A DNA stretch of 14,269 nucleotides from NCBI GenBank assembly GCA_900756555.1, contig CAAEKP010000171.1, positions 1-14,269 of the forward strand. Direction: 5' to 3'. Of the stretch, positions 1 through 9,800 are shown piece by piece. The stretch's first letter is position 1. Every line of letters begins with the position of its first letter. Below the pieces are notes generated by a model. It had not been told where the DNA came from. It ran no database searches and saw nothing but the letters and a program-made list of their open reading frames with translations. The DNA comes from Peptococcaceae bacterium (GTDB lineage Bacteria; Bacillota; Peptococcia; Peptococcales; Peptococcaceae). Position numbers and translations under genes: made by a program.

Positions 1-123
1 CAGACCTCTCTGTGCTAATACTGCTGTGATTGCTGCTGTTGTTGTTGTTTTACCATGGTCTACGTGGCCAATGGTACCAATGTTTACATGCGGTTTTGTG
101 CGTTCGTATTTTTCTTTTGCCAT
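1..123 (-). CDS. tuf: Elongation factor Tu, N-terminal fragment (cut by window edge)
   Basis: The first 41 codons of EF-Tu, the GTPase that carries aminoacyl-tRNA to the ribosomal A site. The reading starts MAKEKYERTKPHVNIGTIGH and continues into the P-loop GHVDHGKTT (residues 19-27), the G1 motif of translational GTPases. The ATG at 121-123 is preceded by a strong AGGAGG at 133-138. It lies 35 nt after fusA with no visible terminator or promoter between them, so it is probably the last gene of the rpsL-rpsG-fusA-tuf (str) operon. The rest of the gene is outside the window. Identity is certain from the sequence. Whether this is the only tuf copy cannot be seen; many bacteria have two. Confidence 0.97.
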   Translation of the reverse strand, partial: MAKEKYERTKPHVNIGTIGHVDHGKTTTTAAITAVLAQRGL

Positions 124-158
124 TTTAAATTTCCTCCTCTATTCAATCGTAAAAGTAA

Positions 159-2228
159 TTAACCTCTACGTTTTGCGATAATTTCTTCGCTTACGGATTT
201 TGGAACTTCTTCAAAGTGGTCAGACTGCATGGTGTACAGACCACGACCCTGTGTTTTAGAACGCAGGTCGGTTGCATAACCGAACATTTCGGACAGAGGA
301 ACAAAACCGTTAATTACCTGAGCGTTACCTCTTGCTTCCATACCTTCGATTCTACCACGACGGGAGTTTAAATCGCCCATTACATCGCCCATGTATTCGT
401 CTGGGATTGTAACTTCGATTTTCATGATTGGTTCCAACAGAACTGGGTTTGCTTTTGCAGCACCCTCTTTAAATGCCATAGAACCAGCAATTTTAAATGC
501 CATTTCAGAAGAGTCAACTTCATGGTAAGAACCATCTACCAGAGTAGCTTTGATGTCTACCATTTCATAGCCAGCTAAAATACCATTCTGCATTGCTTCT
601 TTGATACCAGCTTCGATTGGCCCGATGTATTCTTTTGGAACTACACCACCAACGATTTTGCTTTCAAATACAAAACCTGTACCTGGTTCCAGAGGTTCCA
701 GCTCGATTACAGCGTGACCATACTGACCACGACCACCGGACTGACGTTTGAACAGACCAACGGATTTAACTGCTTTCTTGATGGTTTCTTTGTAAGCTAC
801 CTGTGGTTTACCAACCTGGCATTCTACTTTAAATTCACGTTTCAGACGGTCAGCAATGATATCCAAGTGTAATTCACCCATACCAGCGATGATGGTCTGT
901 CCAGTTTCCTGGTCTGTGTATACTTTAAAGGTTGGGTCTTCTTCTGCCAGTTTTGCCAGAGCCACACCCATTTTTTCCTGGTCAGCTTTTGTGCTAGGTT
1001 CGATTGCAATGTTGATAACTGGTTCTGGGAATTCCATAGATTCCAGAATGATTGGAGAATCTTCTGCACACAGAGTATCACCTGTACCAGTATCTTTCAA
1101 GCCAACTGCAGCAGCAATATCGCCGGCATATACCATATCAATTTCTTCTCTATGGTTAGCATGCATCTGCAGAATACGACCAACACGTTCTCTTTTATTT
1201 TTGGTGGAGTTCAGTACATAAGTACCGGACGCCAGTGTACCGGAATATACACGGAAGAATGTCAGTTTACCTACATATGGGTCTGTCATAATTTTGAAAG
1301 CCAGAGCGCTGAATGGTTCGCTGTCGCTTGCATGACGTTCTGTCTCTTCGCCATCTTCCAGAGTACCTTTGATTGCAGGAATGTCTGTTGGAGCTGGGCA
1401 GTAGTCTACAACAGCGTCTAACAGCATCTGAACACCTTTATTTTTGAAAGAAGAACCGCAGAATACTGGGATCATCTTTACTTCGCAAGTTGCTTTACGA
1501 ATAGCAGCTTTGATTTCTGGAATGGTCAGTTCTTCCCCTTCCAGATATTTCATCATCAATTCTTCATCAGTTTCAGCAGCAGCTTCCACTAATTTTTCTC
1601 TTAATTCAGCAGCCTGATCTGCATATTCAGCTGGGATTGGTTCTTCATCATAAGTACCCATATCATCAGTAAACATATGTGCAACATTGTTTACCAGGTC
1701 AATGATACCGGTGAAGTTATCTTCAGCGCCGATTGGCAGCTGCATTGCAATGGCATTGTGACCCAGACGTTCTCTAATCTGTTCTACAACATTCATAAAG
1801 TTCGCGCCGGTTCTGTCCATTTTATTAACATAAGCCAGTCTTGGTACACCATAAGTATCAGCCTGACGCCAAACAGTTTCAGACTGAGGCTGAACACCGC
1901 CTACTGCACAGAAAACCCCAACGGAGCTATCCAGTACACGCAGGGAACGTTCTACTTCTACAGTGAAGTCTACGTGCCCCGGGGTGTCGATGATGTTTAT
2001 ACGATGACCACGCCATTCAGCTGTTGTAGCAGCTGATGTAATGGTAATACCGCGTTCCTGTTCCTGAACCATCCAGTCCATGGTAGCTGCGCCATCATGA
2101 ACTTCGCCGATTTTGTGTACACGGCCTGTATAGTACAGAATACGTTCAGTTGTGGTGGTTTTACCAGCATCAATGTGCGCCATAATACCAATATTTCTGG
2201 TTTTTTCTAAAGGAAACTTTCTACCCAA
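159..2228 (-). CDS. fusA: Elongation factor G
   Basis: The 689-residue translocation GTPase that moves tRNA and mRNA through the ribosome and, with RRF, splits ribosomes for recycling. Length is normal for bacterial EF-G. The G-domain motifs are all present: AHIDAGKTT (17-25), RGITI (59-63), DTPGH (81-85) and NKMD (135-138). Domains II-V follow, including the conserved domain IV stretch around GSYHEVDSSEMAF. The start is TTG (2226-2228, read on the minus strand), supported by AGGAGG at 2236-2241 with a 7-nt spacer and by MGRKFPLEKTRNIGIMAHID matching the family N-terminus. It lies 34 nt after rpsG and 35 nt before tuf. The TTG start is odd for such a highly expressed protein. Confidence 0.98.
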   Translation of the reverse strand: MGRKFPLEKTRNIGIMAHIDAGKTTTTERILYYTGRVHKIGEVHDGAATMDWMVQEQERGITITSAATTAEWRGHRINIIDTPGHVDFTVEVERSLRVLDSSVGVFCAVGGVQPQSETVWRQADTYGVPRLAYVNKMDRTGANFMNVVEQIRERLGHNAIAMQLPIGAEDNFTGIIDLVNNVAHMFTDDMGTYDEEPIPAEYADQAAELREKLVEAAAETDEELMMKYLEGEELTIPEIKAAIRKATCEVKMIPVFCGSSFKNKGVQMLLDAVVDYCPAPTDIPAIKGTLEDGEETERHASDSEPFSALAFKIMTDPYVGKLTFFRVYSGTLASGTYVLNSTKNKRERVGRILQMHANHREEIDMVYAGDIAAAVGLKDTGTGDTLCAEDSPIILESMEFPEPVINIAIEPSTKADQEKMGVALAKLAEEDPTFKVYTDQETGQTIIAGMGELHLDIIADRLKREFKVECQVGKPQVAYKETIKKAVKSVGLFKRQSGGRGQYGHAVIELEPLEPGTGFVFESKIVGGVVPKEYIGPIEAGIKEAMQNGILAGYEMVDIKATLVDGSYHEVDSSEMAFKIAGSMAFKEGAAKANPVLLEPIMKIEVTIPDEYMGDVMGDLNSRRGRIEGMEARGNAQVINGFVPLSEMFGYATDLRSKTQGRGLYTMQSDHFEEVPKSVSEEIIAKRRG

Positions 2229-2243
2229 GGTTTTTCCTCCTTC
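2229..2243 (-). promoter_or_regulatory. Ribosome binding site deciding the TTG start of fusA
   Basis: On the minus strand, AAGGAGG lies 7 nt upstream of TTG. No ATG lies at a comparable distance, and the predicted N-terminus matches the EF-G family, so translation should begin at this TTG. Confidence 0.8.
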
Positions 2244-2262
2244 TTAAGTTAACGGTAAAATC

Positions 2263-2733
2263 CTACCAACGATAATGTGCGAAAGCTTTGTTTGCTTCTG
2301 CCATTTTGTGTGTATCTTCTTTTTTCTTAACAGCGCCACCCATGTTGTTAGCGGCATCCATTAATTCATTAGCCAGTTTCAGGTCGATTGTTTTTTCGCC
2401 TCTTTTACGAGCGAACAGTACAATCCAACGAATCCCTAAAGTCTGACGACGATCTGCTCTTACTTCGATTGGTACCTGATAGTTAGCACCACCTACACGA
2501 CGAGCTTTAACCTCTAATACTGGCATAACATTTTTCAGCGCTTCTTCATATACTTCTAAAGCATCTTTGCCAGTTTTTTCAGCAATAATATCAAAAGCTC
2601 CGTATACTGCTCTTTCAGCTGCACCTTTTTTACCATCTAACATGATCTGATTGATCAGTTTGGTAACTTTTTTACTATTGTAAATTGGATCAGCTAAAAC
2701 TTCTCTTTTTGGAGCTGCACCTTTTCTGGACAT
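2263..2733 (-). CDS. rpsG: 30S ribosomal protein S7
   Basis: A 156-residue primary assembly protein of the 30S head that binds the 3' major domain of 16S rRNA and lines the E-site exit. It begins MSRKGAAPKREVLADPIYNS and ends KAFAHYRW, as in typical bacterial S7, and has the normal length. The frame is open for 9 more codons to a TTG at 2758-2760. The ATG at 2731-2733 is preferred because the conserved N-terminus begins there and a G-rich Shine-Dalgarno (GAGGGGG, 2739-2745) lies 5 nt upstream. It sits 40 nt after rpsL and 34 nt before fusA in the str operon. In E. coli S7 represses this operon translationally through the rpsL-rpsG spacer. I see no obvious equivalent in this short spacer. Confidence 0.97.
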   Translation of the reverse strand: MSRKGAAPKREVLADPIYNSKKVTKLINQIMLDGKKGAAERAVYGAFDIIAEKTGKDALEVYEEALKNVMPVLEVKARRVGGANYQVPIEVRADRRQTLGIRWIVLFARKRGEKTIDLKLANELMDAANNMGGAVKKKEDTHKMAEANKAFAHYRW

Positions 2734-2773
2734 ATTATCCCCCTCTCTGCCTTGACTCAAACAGCGACTTTAA

Positions 2774-3157
2774 TTATTTTTTGCTTGCTTTTGGTTTTTT
2801 TGTACCGTATTTGGAACGAGCCTGATTACGGTCATTTACACCAGCAGCATCCAGTGTACCACGAACCAGATGATAACGAACCCCTGGTAAGTCTTTTACT
2901 CTGCCGCCTCTTACCAGAACAACGCTATGTTCCTGTAAGTTGTGACCGATACCTGGAATGTATGCTGTTACTTCAATCCCGTTTGTTAATTTAACACGGG
3001 CAACTTTACGTAACGCAGAGTTAGGTTTTTTTGGTGTGGTAGTATATACTCTTGTACATACTCCTCTTTTCTGTGGATTATTTTTTAATGCAGGAGCAGT
3101 AGATTTTTTTTCTGCTACGAATCTGCCTTGTCTAACCAATTGGTTGATTGTTGGCAT
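2774..3157 (-). CDS. rpsL: 30S ribosomal protein S12
   Basis: A 127-residue protein of the 30S decoding centre. The sequence begins MPTINQLVRQGR and contains TTTPKKPNSALRK and GGRVKDLPGVRYH, the two loops where streptomycin-resistance substitutions cluster. Both lysines (K42 and K87/88 in E. coli numbering) are wild type, so a streptomycin-sensitive S12 is expected. The frame extends 11 codons upstream (to 3190), but the ATG at 3155-3157 has an AAGGAGGT (3165-3172) with a 7-nt spacer and gives the family N-terminus. It is the first gene of the str operon, about 145 nt downstream of its probable promoter, with a hairpin in the leader. Confidence 0.98.
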   Translation of the reverse strand: MPTINQLVRQGRFVAEKKSTAPALKNNPQKRGVCTRVYTTTPKKPNSALRKVARVKLTNGIEVTAYIPGIGHNLQEHSVVLVRGGRVKDLPGVRYHLVRGTLDAAGVNDRNQARSKYGTKKPKASKK

Positions 3158-3236
3158 GCTCTGCACCTCCTTCCTCAAGATTGAAAACATAAGTAAATTT
3201 TAAACAACGCTTACGGGCGTATCGCGAAAAAGCCCT

Positions 3237-3270
3237 ACAAAAGCTGTGCCCGGACGAGCACAGCTTTTGT
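3237..3270 (-). terminator. 13-bp hairpin in the rpsL leader (attenuator or bidirectional terminator)
   Basis: ACAAAAGCTGTGC at 3237-3249 and its perfect complement at 3258-3270 enclose an 8-nt loop. Read on the minus strand, the right arm ends GCACAGCTTTTGT, so the GC-rich core AGCTGTGC/GCACAGCT is followed by a TTTTGT tract, an intrinsic-terminator shape. The A-run on the left arm makes it terminator-like on the plus strand as well. It lies 74 nt past the rpoC stop but downstream of the probable str promoter, so it may attenuate the rpsL transcript as well as end readthrough from rpoBC. A second small stem, GGGC (3215-3218) with GCCC (3232-3235), follows in the same leader. Confidence 0.7.
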
Positions 3271-3308
3271 TATATCTTTGTCAATAAATTTCCTACGCGA
3301 ACTATTGT

Positions 3309-3337
3309 AGTTTATCATACCTTCAATAGCCTGTCAA
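3309..3337 (-). promoter_or_regulatory. Probable sigma-A promoter of the str operon (rpsL-rpsG-fusA-tuf)
   Basis: On the minus strand there is a perfect -35 TTGACA (3332-3337), a 17-nt spacer and a -10 TAAACT (3309-3314) preceded by TGA, an extended -10. The -35 begins 6 nt after the rpoC stop codon. Transcription should start near 3302, leaving a leader of about 145 nt before rpsL. Confidence 0.75.
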
Positions 3338-3343
3338 GCAAAA

Positions 3344-6300
3344 TTATAAAACAAATTCGGTATTTTCTTCTTCATTAGTCACTTTTATTCCTCTGTAACG
3401 GCTCATACCAGTACCAGCAGGAATCAGTTTCCCTAAAATTACATTTTCTTTCAGGCCAAGCAATGGATCCACTTTGCCTTTGATAGCAGCGTCAGTCAGA
3501 ACACGGGTTGTTTCCTGGAAGGATGCGGCAGATAAGAAGGAATCTGTAGCCAGAGACGCCTTTGTGATACCCAGTAATACAGTTTTGCCAACTGCTTCCT
3601 GACCACCATTTGCTCTTACCCGTTCATTTTCGCTTTCATATTCAAAGACATCGACCTGACCGCCTGGCAGTAAGTCGGTATCGCCTGGGTCTTCTACTTT
3701 AATCTTACGCAACATCTGACGAACCATTACTTCGATGTGCTTGTCGTTGATATCTACCCCTTGCAGACGATATACCTTCTGTACTTCACGCAGCAGATAC
3801 ATCTGAACGCCCAGAGCGCCTTTCACCCGCAGTAAATCATGTGGATTAATAGAGCCTTCTGTTAATTCCTGACCAGCTTCTACCATATCGCCGCTGGCAA
3901 CTTTCATGCGGGCGCCATAAGGTACTGGATATACTCGAACTTCGCCATCATTTTCGTTGATAGTAATTTCTTTTCTGTTTTTGATATCCTCAACATGAAC
4001 AAGACCAGCAGCTTCAGCAATAATTGCCTGACCTTTTGGTTTTCTTGCTTCAAACAGTTCTTCAACACGAGGAAGACCCTGCGTAATGTCATCACCGGCA
4101 ACCCCACCAGTATGGAAAGTACGCATGGTTAACTGTGTACCAGGTTCCCCGATAGACTGGGCTGCAATAATACCAACTGCTTCCCCAATATCAACATGCT
4201 CACCAGTAGCCAGGTTACGGCCATAACATTTCCGGCAAACACCATAGCGGCTCTTACAGGTTAACGCACTGCGGATTACAACCTGAGTAATACCGATCTT
4301 CTGGATTTCAGAAGCCATTTCATCGGTAATTTCTTCATTAGCTGCTACCAATACTTCTCCTGTTTCTGGATGGATAACAGGCTCTAACGCATAACGCCCG
4401 GAGATTCGTTCTTCCAATGGCTCGATAACTTCATTACCGCTCTTAATGGCTTCAACCAGCAGACCTTTTTCAGTATGGCAATCATCCTCACGAACAATTA
4501 CATCCTGTGCAACGTCAACCAGACGTCTGGTCAGATAACCAGAGTCGGCAGTACGCAGCGCTGTATCAGTCAGACCTTTACGAGCACCGTGAGAAGAAAT
4601 GAAGTATTCCTGTACATTCAGACCTTCACGGAAGTTCGCCTTGATAGGCAATTCGATGGTACGGCCTGTAGAGTCGGCCATCAGGCCACGCATCCCGGCC
4701 AGCTGACGAATCTGCTGGTTATTACCACGGGCCCCGGAAGTAGCCATCATGTTAATATTATTGAATTTATCTAAGTTACGCAATAATGCATCTGTAACAT
4801 CTTTTGTTGCTTTGTTCCAAACTTTGATAACCAGATTGTACCGTTCTTCTTCAGTAATTAAACCGCGGCGGAACTTCTGTTCAATTTTTTCAACTTCCGC
4901 ATCAGAACTGGACAGAATTTCAACTTTCTCATCTGGAACGATGATATCACTGAACGCTACTGTAAAACCAGCCTGTGTAGAATATTTATAGCCCTGTGCT
5001 TTGATACCATCCAGCATACGAGCAGTAGCGGAAGCACCCAATTTTTTATAGCATTTAGCTACAATTTTACCTAAGCCTTTTTTGCCAACTGTTTCATTGA
5101 TGAAACCAACTTCAGCAGGAATTACATTGTTAAAAATAACACGACCAACCGTTGTTTCTAAACGGCTACCATCCGGCTGACGAATCAATACTTTAGCCTG
5201 CAAATGAACTTCACCTGCATCATAAGCCAGTAATGCTTCTGTGTCATCTTTGAAGATATGACCTTCTCCCAATGCACCATCCCGGTCAATCGTTAAATAA
5301 TAAGAACCTAAGATCATATCCTGAGTAGGAGTGGTAACAGGTTTTCCATCTTTTGGATTCAGGATGTTATTTGCGGCCAGCATCAAAATACGTGCTTCTG
5401 CCTGTGCTTCTGCAGACAATGGAACGTGAATCGCCATCTGGTCACCGTCAAAGTCAGCATTGTATGCGGTACATACCAATGGGTGCAGACGCAGAGCACG
5501 ACCTTCCACCAATACTGGTTCAAATGCCTGAATCCCTAATCTATGCAGAGTAGGTGCACGGTTCAGCAGTACTGGATGGTCTTTAATTACATCTTCCAAC
5601 ACATCCCATACTTCTGGTCTTAACCGTTCCACCATACGTTTTGCACTCTTAATGTTATGGGCATAACCTTCGTTTACTAATTTTTTCATAACAAAAGGTT
5701 TAAACAGTTCGATTGCCATTTCTTTTGGCAGACCGCACTGATGCATTTTCAGTTCTGGGCCTACTACGATAACAGAACGCCCGGAATAGTCAACACGTTT
5801 TCCTAACAAGTTCTGACGGAAACGCCCCTGTTTCCCTTTCAGCATATCGCTCAAAGATTTCAGTGGTCGGTTGCCTGGGCCTGTGACAGGTCTGCCACGA
5901 CGGCCGTTGTCAATTAACGCATCAACAGCTTCCTGCAGCATTCTTTTTTCATTACGCACGATGATATCCGGCGCACCCAAATCCAGCAGTCGTTTTAAAC
6001 GGTTGTTACGGTTGATTACTCTCCGATATAAGTCATTCAAGTCGGAGGTGGCAAAACGACCACCATCTAACTGAACCATTGGACGAATTTCTGGCGGAAT
6101 AACCGGCAGCACATCCAAAATCATCCAGCTTGGTTTATTGTTGGACTTTTTAAACGCTTCTACAACTTCCAGTCTTCTAACCGCTTTGATGTTTCTCTGA
6201 CCAGTTGTTGTGCGGATTTCTTCTTTTAATTCTTCATAGAGTTGTTCCAAATCCAAAGTTTCCAGCAGTTCTTTAATAGCTTCCGCCCCAATCCCTGCAC

Positions 6301-6799
6301 GGAATCCATTGCCATATTTTTCACGGTTGTCTCTATATTCTGTTTCAGTCAGTAAAGACATTTTTTCCAGCGGGGTATCCCCACCATCTAAAACAATATA
6401 CGAAACAAAATAAATTACCTTTTCCAGCTGACGTGGAGAAATGTTCAATAACAATCCCATTCTGCTTGGAATCCCTTTAAAATACCAGATGTGAGAGCAT
6501 GGTGCAGCCAGTTCAATATGACCTAACCGTTCTCTTCTTACTTTAGAACGAGTAACTTCTACTCCGCATCTGTCACAGACAACACCTTTGTAGCGAATTC
6601 TTTTGTATTTCCCGCAGTTACATTCCCAGTCTTTCGTTGGCCCGAAAATACGTTCACAAAACAGACCATCCCGTTCTGGTTTCAGTGTACGGTAATTGAT
6701 TGTTTCTGGTTTTTTTACTTCCCCGCTGGACCATTCTCTGATCTGCTCTGGAGAAGCCAGACCGATTCTCATTCGGTCAAAGTTATTAACATCTAACAA
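3344..6799 (-). CDS. rpoC: DNA-directed RNA polymerase subunit beta'
   Basis: The 1151-residue catalytic beta' subunit of RNA polymerase, of the usual Firmicutes length without the large gammaproteobacterial insertion. The N-terminal zinc site has C60, C62, C75 and C78. The catalytic magnesium loop is NADFDGDQ (447-454) with D449, D451 and D453. A second zinc site is formed by C774, C848, C855 and C858, and the conserved SIGEPGTQLTMRTFHTGG (882-899) follows. The start is TTG (6797-6799) with AAGGGAG at 6808-6814 and an 8-nt spacer; MLDVNNFDRMRIGLASPEQI matches the family N-terminus. It lies 32 nt after rpoB and is co-transcribed with it. Identity is certain. Confidence 0.98.
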   Translation of the reverse strand: MLDVNNFDRMRIGLASPEQIREWSSGEVKKPETINYRTLKPERDGLFCERIFGPTKDWECNCGKYKRIRYKGVVCDRCGVEVTRSKVRRERLGHIELAAPCSHIWYFKGIPSRMGLLLNISPRQLEKVIYFVSYIVLDGGDTPLEKMSLLTETEYRDNREKYGNGFRAGIGAEAIKELLETLDLEQLYEELKEEIRTTTGQRNIKAVRRLEVVEAFKKSNNKPSWMILDVLPVIPPEIRPMVQLDGGRFATSDLNDLYRRVINRNNRLKRLLDLGAPDIIVRNEKRMLQEAVDALIDNGRRGRPVTGPGNRPLKSLSDMLKGKQGRFRQNLLGKRVDYSGRSVIVVGPELKMHQCGLPKEMAIELFKPFVMKKLVNEGYAHNIKSAKRMVERLRPEVWDVLEDVIKDHPVLLNRAPTLHRLGIQAFEPVLVEGRALRLHPLVCTAYNADFDGDQMAIHVPLSAEAQAEARILMLAANNILNPKDGKPVTTPTQDMILGSYYLTIDRDGALGEGHIFKDDTEALLAYDAGEVHLQAKVLIRQPDGSRLETTVGRVIFNNVIPAEVGFINETVGKKGLGKIVAKCYKKLGASATARMLDGIKAQGYKYSTQAGFTVAFSDIIVPDEKVEILSSSDAEVEKIEQKFRRGLITEEERYNLVIKVWNKATKDVTDALLRNLDKFNNINMMATSGARGNNQQIRQLAGMRGLMADSTGRTIELPIKANFREGLNVQEYFISSHGARKGLTDTALRTADSGYLTRRLVDVAQDVIVREDDCHTEKGLLVEAIKSGNEVIEPLEERISGRYALEPVIHPETGEVLVAANEEITDEMASEIQKIGITQVVIRSALTCKSRYGVCRKCYGRNLATGEHVDIGEAVGIIAAQSIGEPGTQLTMRTFHTGGVAGDDITQGLPRVEELFEARKPKGQAIIAEAAGLVHVEDIKNRKEITINENDGEVRVYPVPYGARMKVASGDMVEAGQELTEGSINPHDLLRVKGALGVQMYLLREVQKVYRLQGVDINDKHIEVMVRQMLRKIKVEDPGDTDLLPGGQVDVFEYESENERVRANGGQEAVGKTVLLGITKASLATDSFLSAASFQETTRVLTDAAIKGKVDPLLGLKENVILGKLIPAGTGMSRYRGIKVTNEEENTEFVL

Positions 6800-6814
6800 A
6801 GGGCTCGCTCCCTT
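6797..6814 (-). promoter_or_regulatory. TTG start and Shine-Dalgarno of rpoC
   Basis: AAGGGAG (6808-6814) lies 8 nt upstream of the TTG codon at 6797-6799. The conserved RpoC N-terminus needs residues upstream of the first in-frame ATG (M10, in FDRMRIGLA), so the TTG is the likely start. Confidence 0.75.
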
Positions 6815-6831
6815 CCCAAAATCTGTTTCAA

Positions 6832-9800
6832 TTAAAATTCATCATCTAAGATGAAATCACCGACATCTTCCAAATTTTCATTTACATCAAAATCGAGACC
6901 TAAATCCATTTCTTCTTCAATCATGTCATCGTCTTCTGGTTCAGCGTCTTCCAGCTCGCCATCTTCTGTCTCAATCAGGAAATTGCTAAATTCTCCCGAT
7001 TCTTCTGCTTCTTCTTTGGATTTTTCTTCTGGTAGCTCAATGCCCAATTCTTTCGCTGTTTCTACGATGTCCTCGTCATCTTCACCAATCTCAATCTCTT
7101 CGTCATTTTCGTTCAGGATTTTAACATCCAGACACAGGCTCTGTAATTCTTTAATCAATACTTTAAAGGATTCTGGTACCCCTGGTTCTGGAACATTTTC
7201 ACCTTTTACAATTGCTTCGTAAGTTTTTACACGACCAACGATATCATCAGATTTCACAGTTAAGATTTCCTGCAGTGTATACGCAGCGCCATAAGCTTCC
7301 AGTGCCCAAACTTCCATTTCACCGAAACGCTGACCACCAAACTGGGCTTTACCACCCAGCGGCTGCTGGGTAACCAGAGAGTACGGGCCTGTAGAACGGG
7401 CATGGATTTTATCGTCAACTAAGTGCGCCAGTTTCAGATAGTACATATAACCAACTGTAACCGGGTTATCAAATGGCAGACCGGTACGACCATCCCTTAC
7501 TACAAATTTACCGGTCAATGGATATTTCATATCGCTTGCGTCGTTTGCTTTCTGCAGCATATCCAGAATATCCTGCTCAGAAGCGCCATCAAATACCGGT
7601 GTAGCCAAGTGCAGCCCCAGTGCCTTAGCAGCCATACCTAAATGAACTTCCAGTACCTGACCGATATTCATACGAGATGGCACGCCCAACGGGTTCAACA
7701 CAATTTCAACTGGTGTCCCGTCTTCCAGGAATGGCATATCACATTCAGGCAGAACCCGGGATACAACCCCTTTGTTCCCGTGACGACCAGCCATTTTGTC
7801 CCCTTGGGAGATTTTTCTTTTCTGTGCAATATAGCAACGCACTACCTGGTTCACACCTGGAGATAAATCGTCGCCATTTTCAGAGGAGAATATTTTTACA
7901 TCAACAATAATCCCTGCTTCCCCATGTGGCACACGCAGAGAGGTGTCTCTTACTTCGCGCGCTTTTTCACCGAAAATAGCACGCAGTAACCGTTCTTCCG
8001 CAGTCAGTTCTGTTTCACCTTTTGGTGTTACTTTACCAACCAGAATATCGCCGGGACGAACTTCAGCCCCAACCCGGATAATACCTCTTTCATCCAGATT
8101 TTTCAGAACTTCTTCCCCAACGTTTGGAATATCGCGGGTAATTTCTTCCGGCCCTAATTTTGTATCACGCGCATCACATTCATATTCTTCAATATGGATA
8201 GATGTGTAGTAGTCTTCTTTCACTAATTTTTCACTCAGCAGAACAGCATCTTCGTAGTTGTAACCTTCCCAGTTCATGAAGGCAATCAGTACGTTACGAC
8301 CCAATGCCAGTTCACCACGGTCTGTAGATGGGCCATCCGCTAAAATAGCGCCGGCTTCCACAACCTGACCTTTTTTCACCAGAGGTTTCTGATTGATGCA
8401 GCTACCCTGATTAGAGCGTTCAAATTTAGTCAGTTTATAACGGTCTTTATTGCCGTCAGCCCGTTTAATCACGATTTCACGAGCAGATACATAATCAACA
8501 GTACCAGCGTTTTCAGCAATTATCATAACGCCAGAGTCATACGCAGCACGATATTCCATACCAGTACCTACATAAGGTGCATCTGTTTTTAACAGAGGCA
8601 CAGCCTGACGCTGCATGTTAGCACCCATCAGTGCACGGTTCGCATCATCGTGCTCTAAGAATGGAATCATTGCCGTCCCGATTGATACAACCTGTTTTGG
8701 AGATACATCCATGTAGTCAACTTTTTCGCTGTCAACTACTACGTTGGCATGTCCATGACGGGCATTTACTTTTTTTTCTGCAAAACGGCCATCTTCATCC
8801 AGAGGAGAGTTGGCCTGCGCAACAACATATCTGTCTTCTACGTCAGCAGTCAAATATTCAATCTGGTCAGTTACTACGCCTGTTTCTTTATCCACTTTTC
8901 TGTATGGAGATTCAATAAAGCCATATTCATTGATTTTTGCGTAAGTACTCAGCGTATTAATTAAACCAATATTAGGACCTTCAGGTGTTTCGATTGGACA
9001 CATACGACCATAATGGGATGGATGTACGTCACGAACTTCAAAGCCTGCACGTTCACGGCTCAAACCACCCGGCCCCAGGGCACTCAGTCTTCTCTTATGG
9101 GTCAGTTCACTTAATGGGTTAATCTGGTCCATAAACTGAGATAACTGGCTGGAACCAAAGAATTCTTTGATTGCTGCAACTACAGGACGAATGTTAATCA
9201 GGCCCTGCGGTGTTACGTTTTCCGCGTCCTGAATCGTCATCCGTTCACGAATAACGCGTTCCATACGGGTCAGACCAATACGGAACTGATTCTGTAACAG
9301 TTCGCCTACACAACGGATGCGGCGATTGCCCAGATGGTCAATATCGTCAGAGGTATAACCTTCTACGCCTTTTACCAAGTTCAATAAATATTTTACTGTT
9401 TCAATGATATCATCAAGTGTAATAGTTTTTTTGGTTGGATCAATATGCAGACCCAGTTTTTTATTTACTTTATAACGACCAACTTTCGCAAAGTCATACC
9501 GTTTAGGGTCAAAGAATAAAGAATTCAGTAAGGTTCTGGCATTTTCCACGGTTGGTGGGTCACCAGGACGCAGACGTTTATAGATTTCTACCAGTGCTTC
9601 CCCTTCTGTCTCGGTGTGATCCCGTTCCAGTGTCATACGGATGCGATCATCGTTGTCAAACAGTTCTAAAATTTGACCATTACTAGAGTACCCCAGTGCA
9701 CGGAGCAATACCGTAGCTGGCAGTTTTCTTGTTCGGTCAATACGCACAAACAAATTATCATTACTGTCAGTTTCAAATTCCAACCATGCGCCACGGTTTG

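Noticed and set aside
856..1221. Plus-strand open frames of 60-125 codons opposite fusA, rpoC, rpoB and others
   Set aside because: They lie antisense to unmistakable conserved genes, have no credible ribosome binding sites, and their composition mirrors the complementary codons (for example the Ser-rich frame at 6851-7222 opposite the acidic RpoB tail).
2734..2760. Upstream extension of rpsG to a TTG
   Set aside because: The extra nine codons overlap the G-rich Shine-Dalgarno, and the family N-terminus begins at the ATG at 2731-2733.
3158..3190. Upstream extension of rpsL
   Set aside because: The 11 extra codons cover the strong AAGGAGGT, and S12 normally begins MPTINQL.
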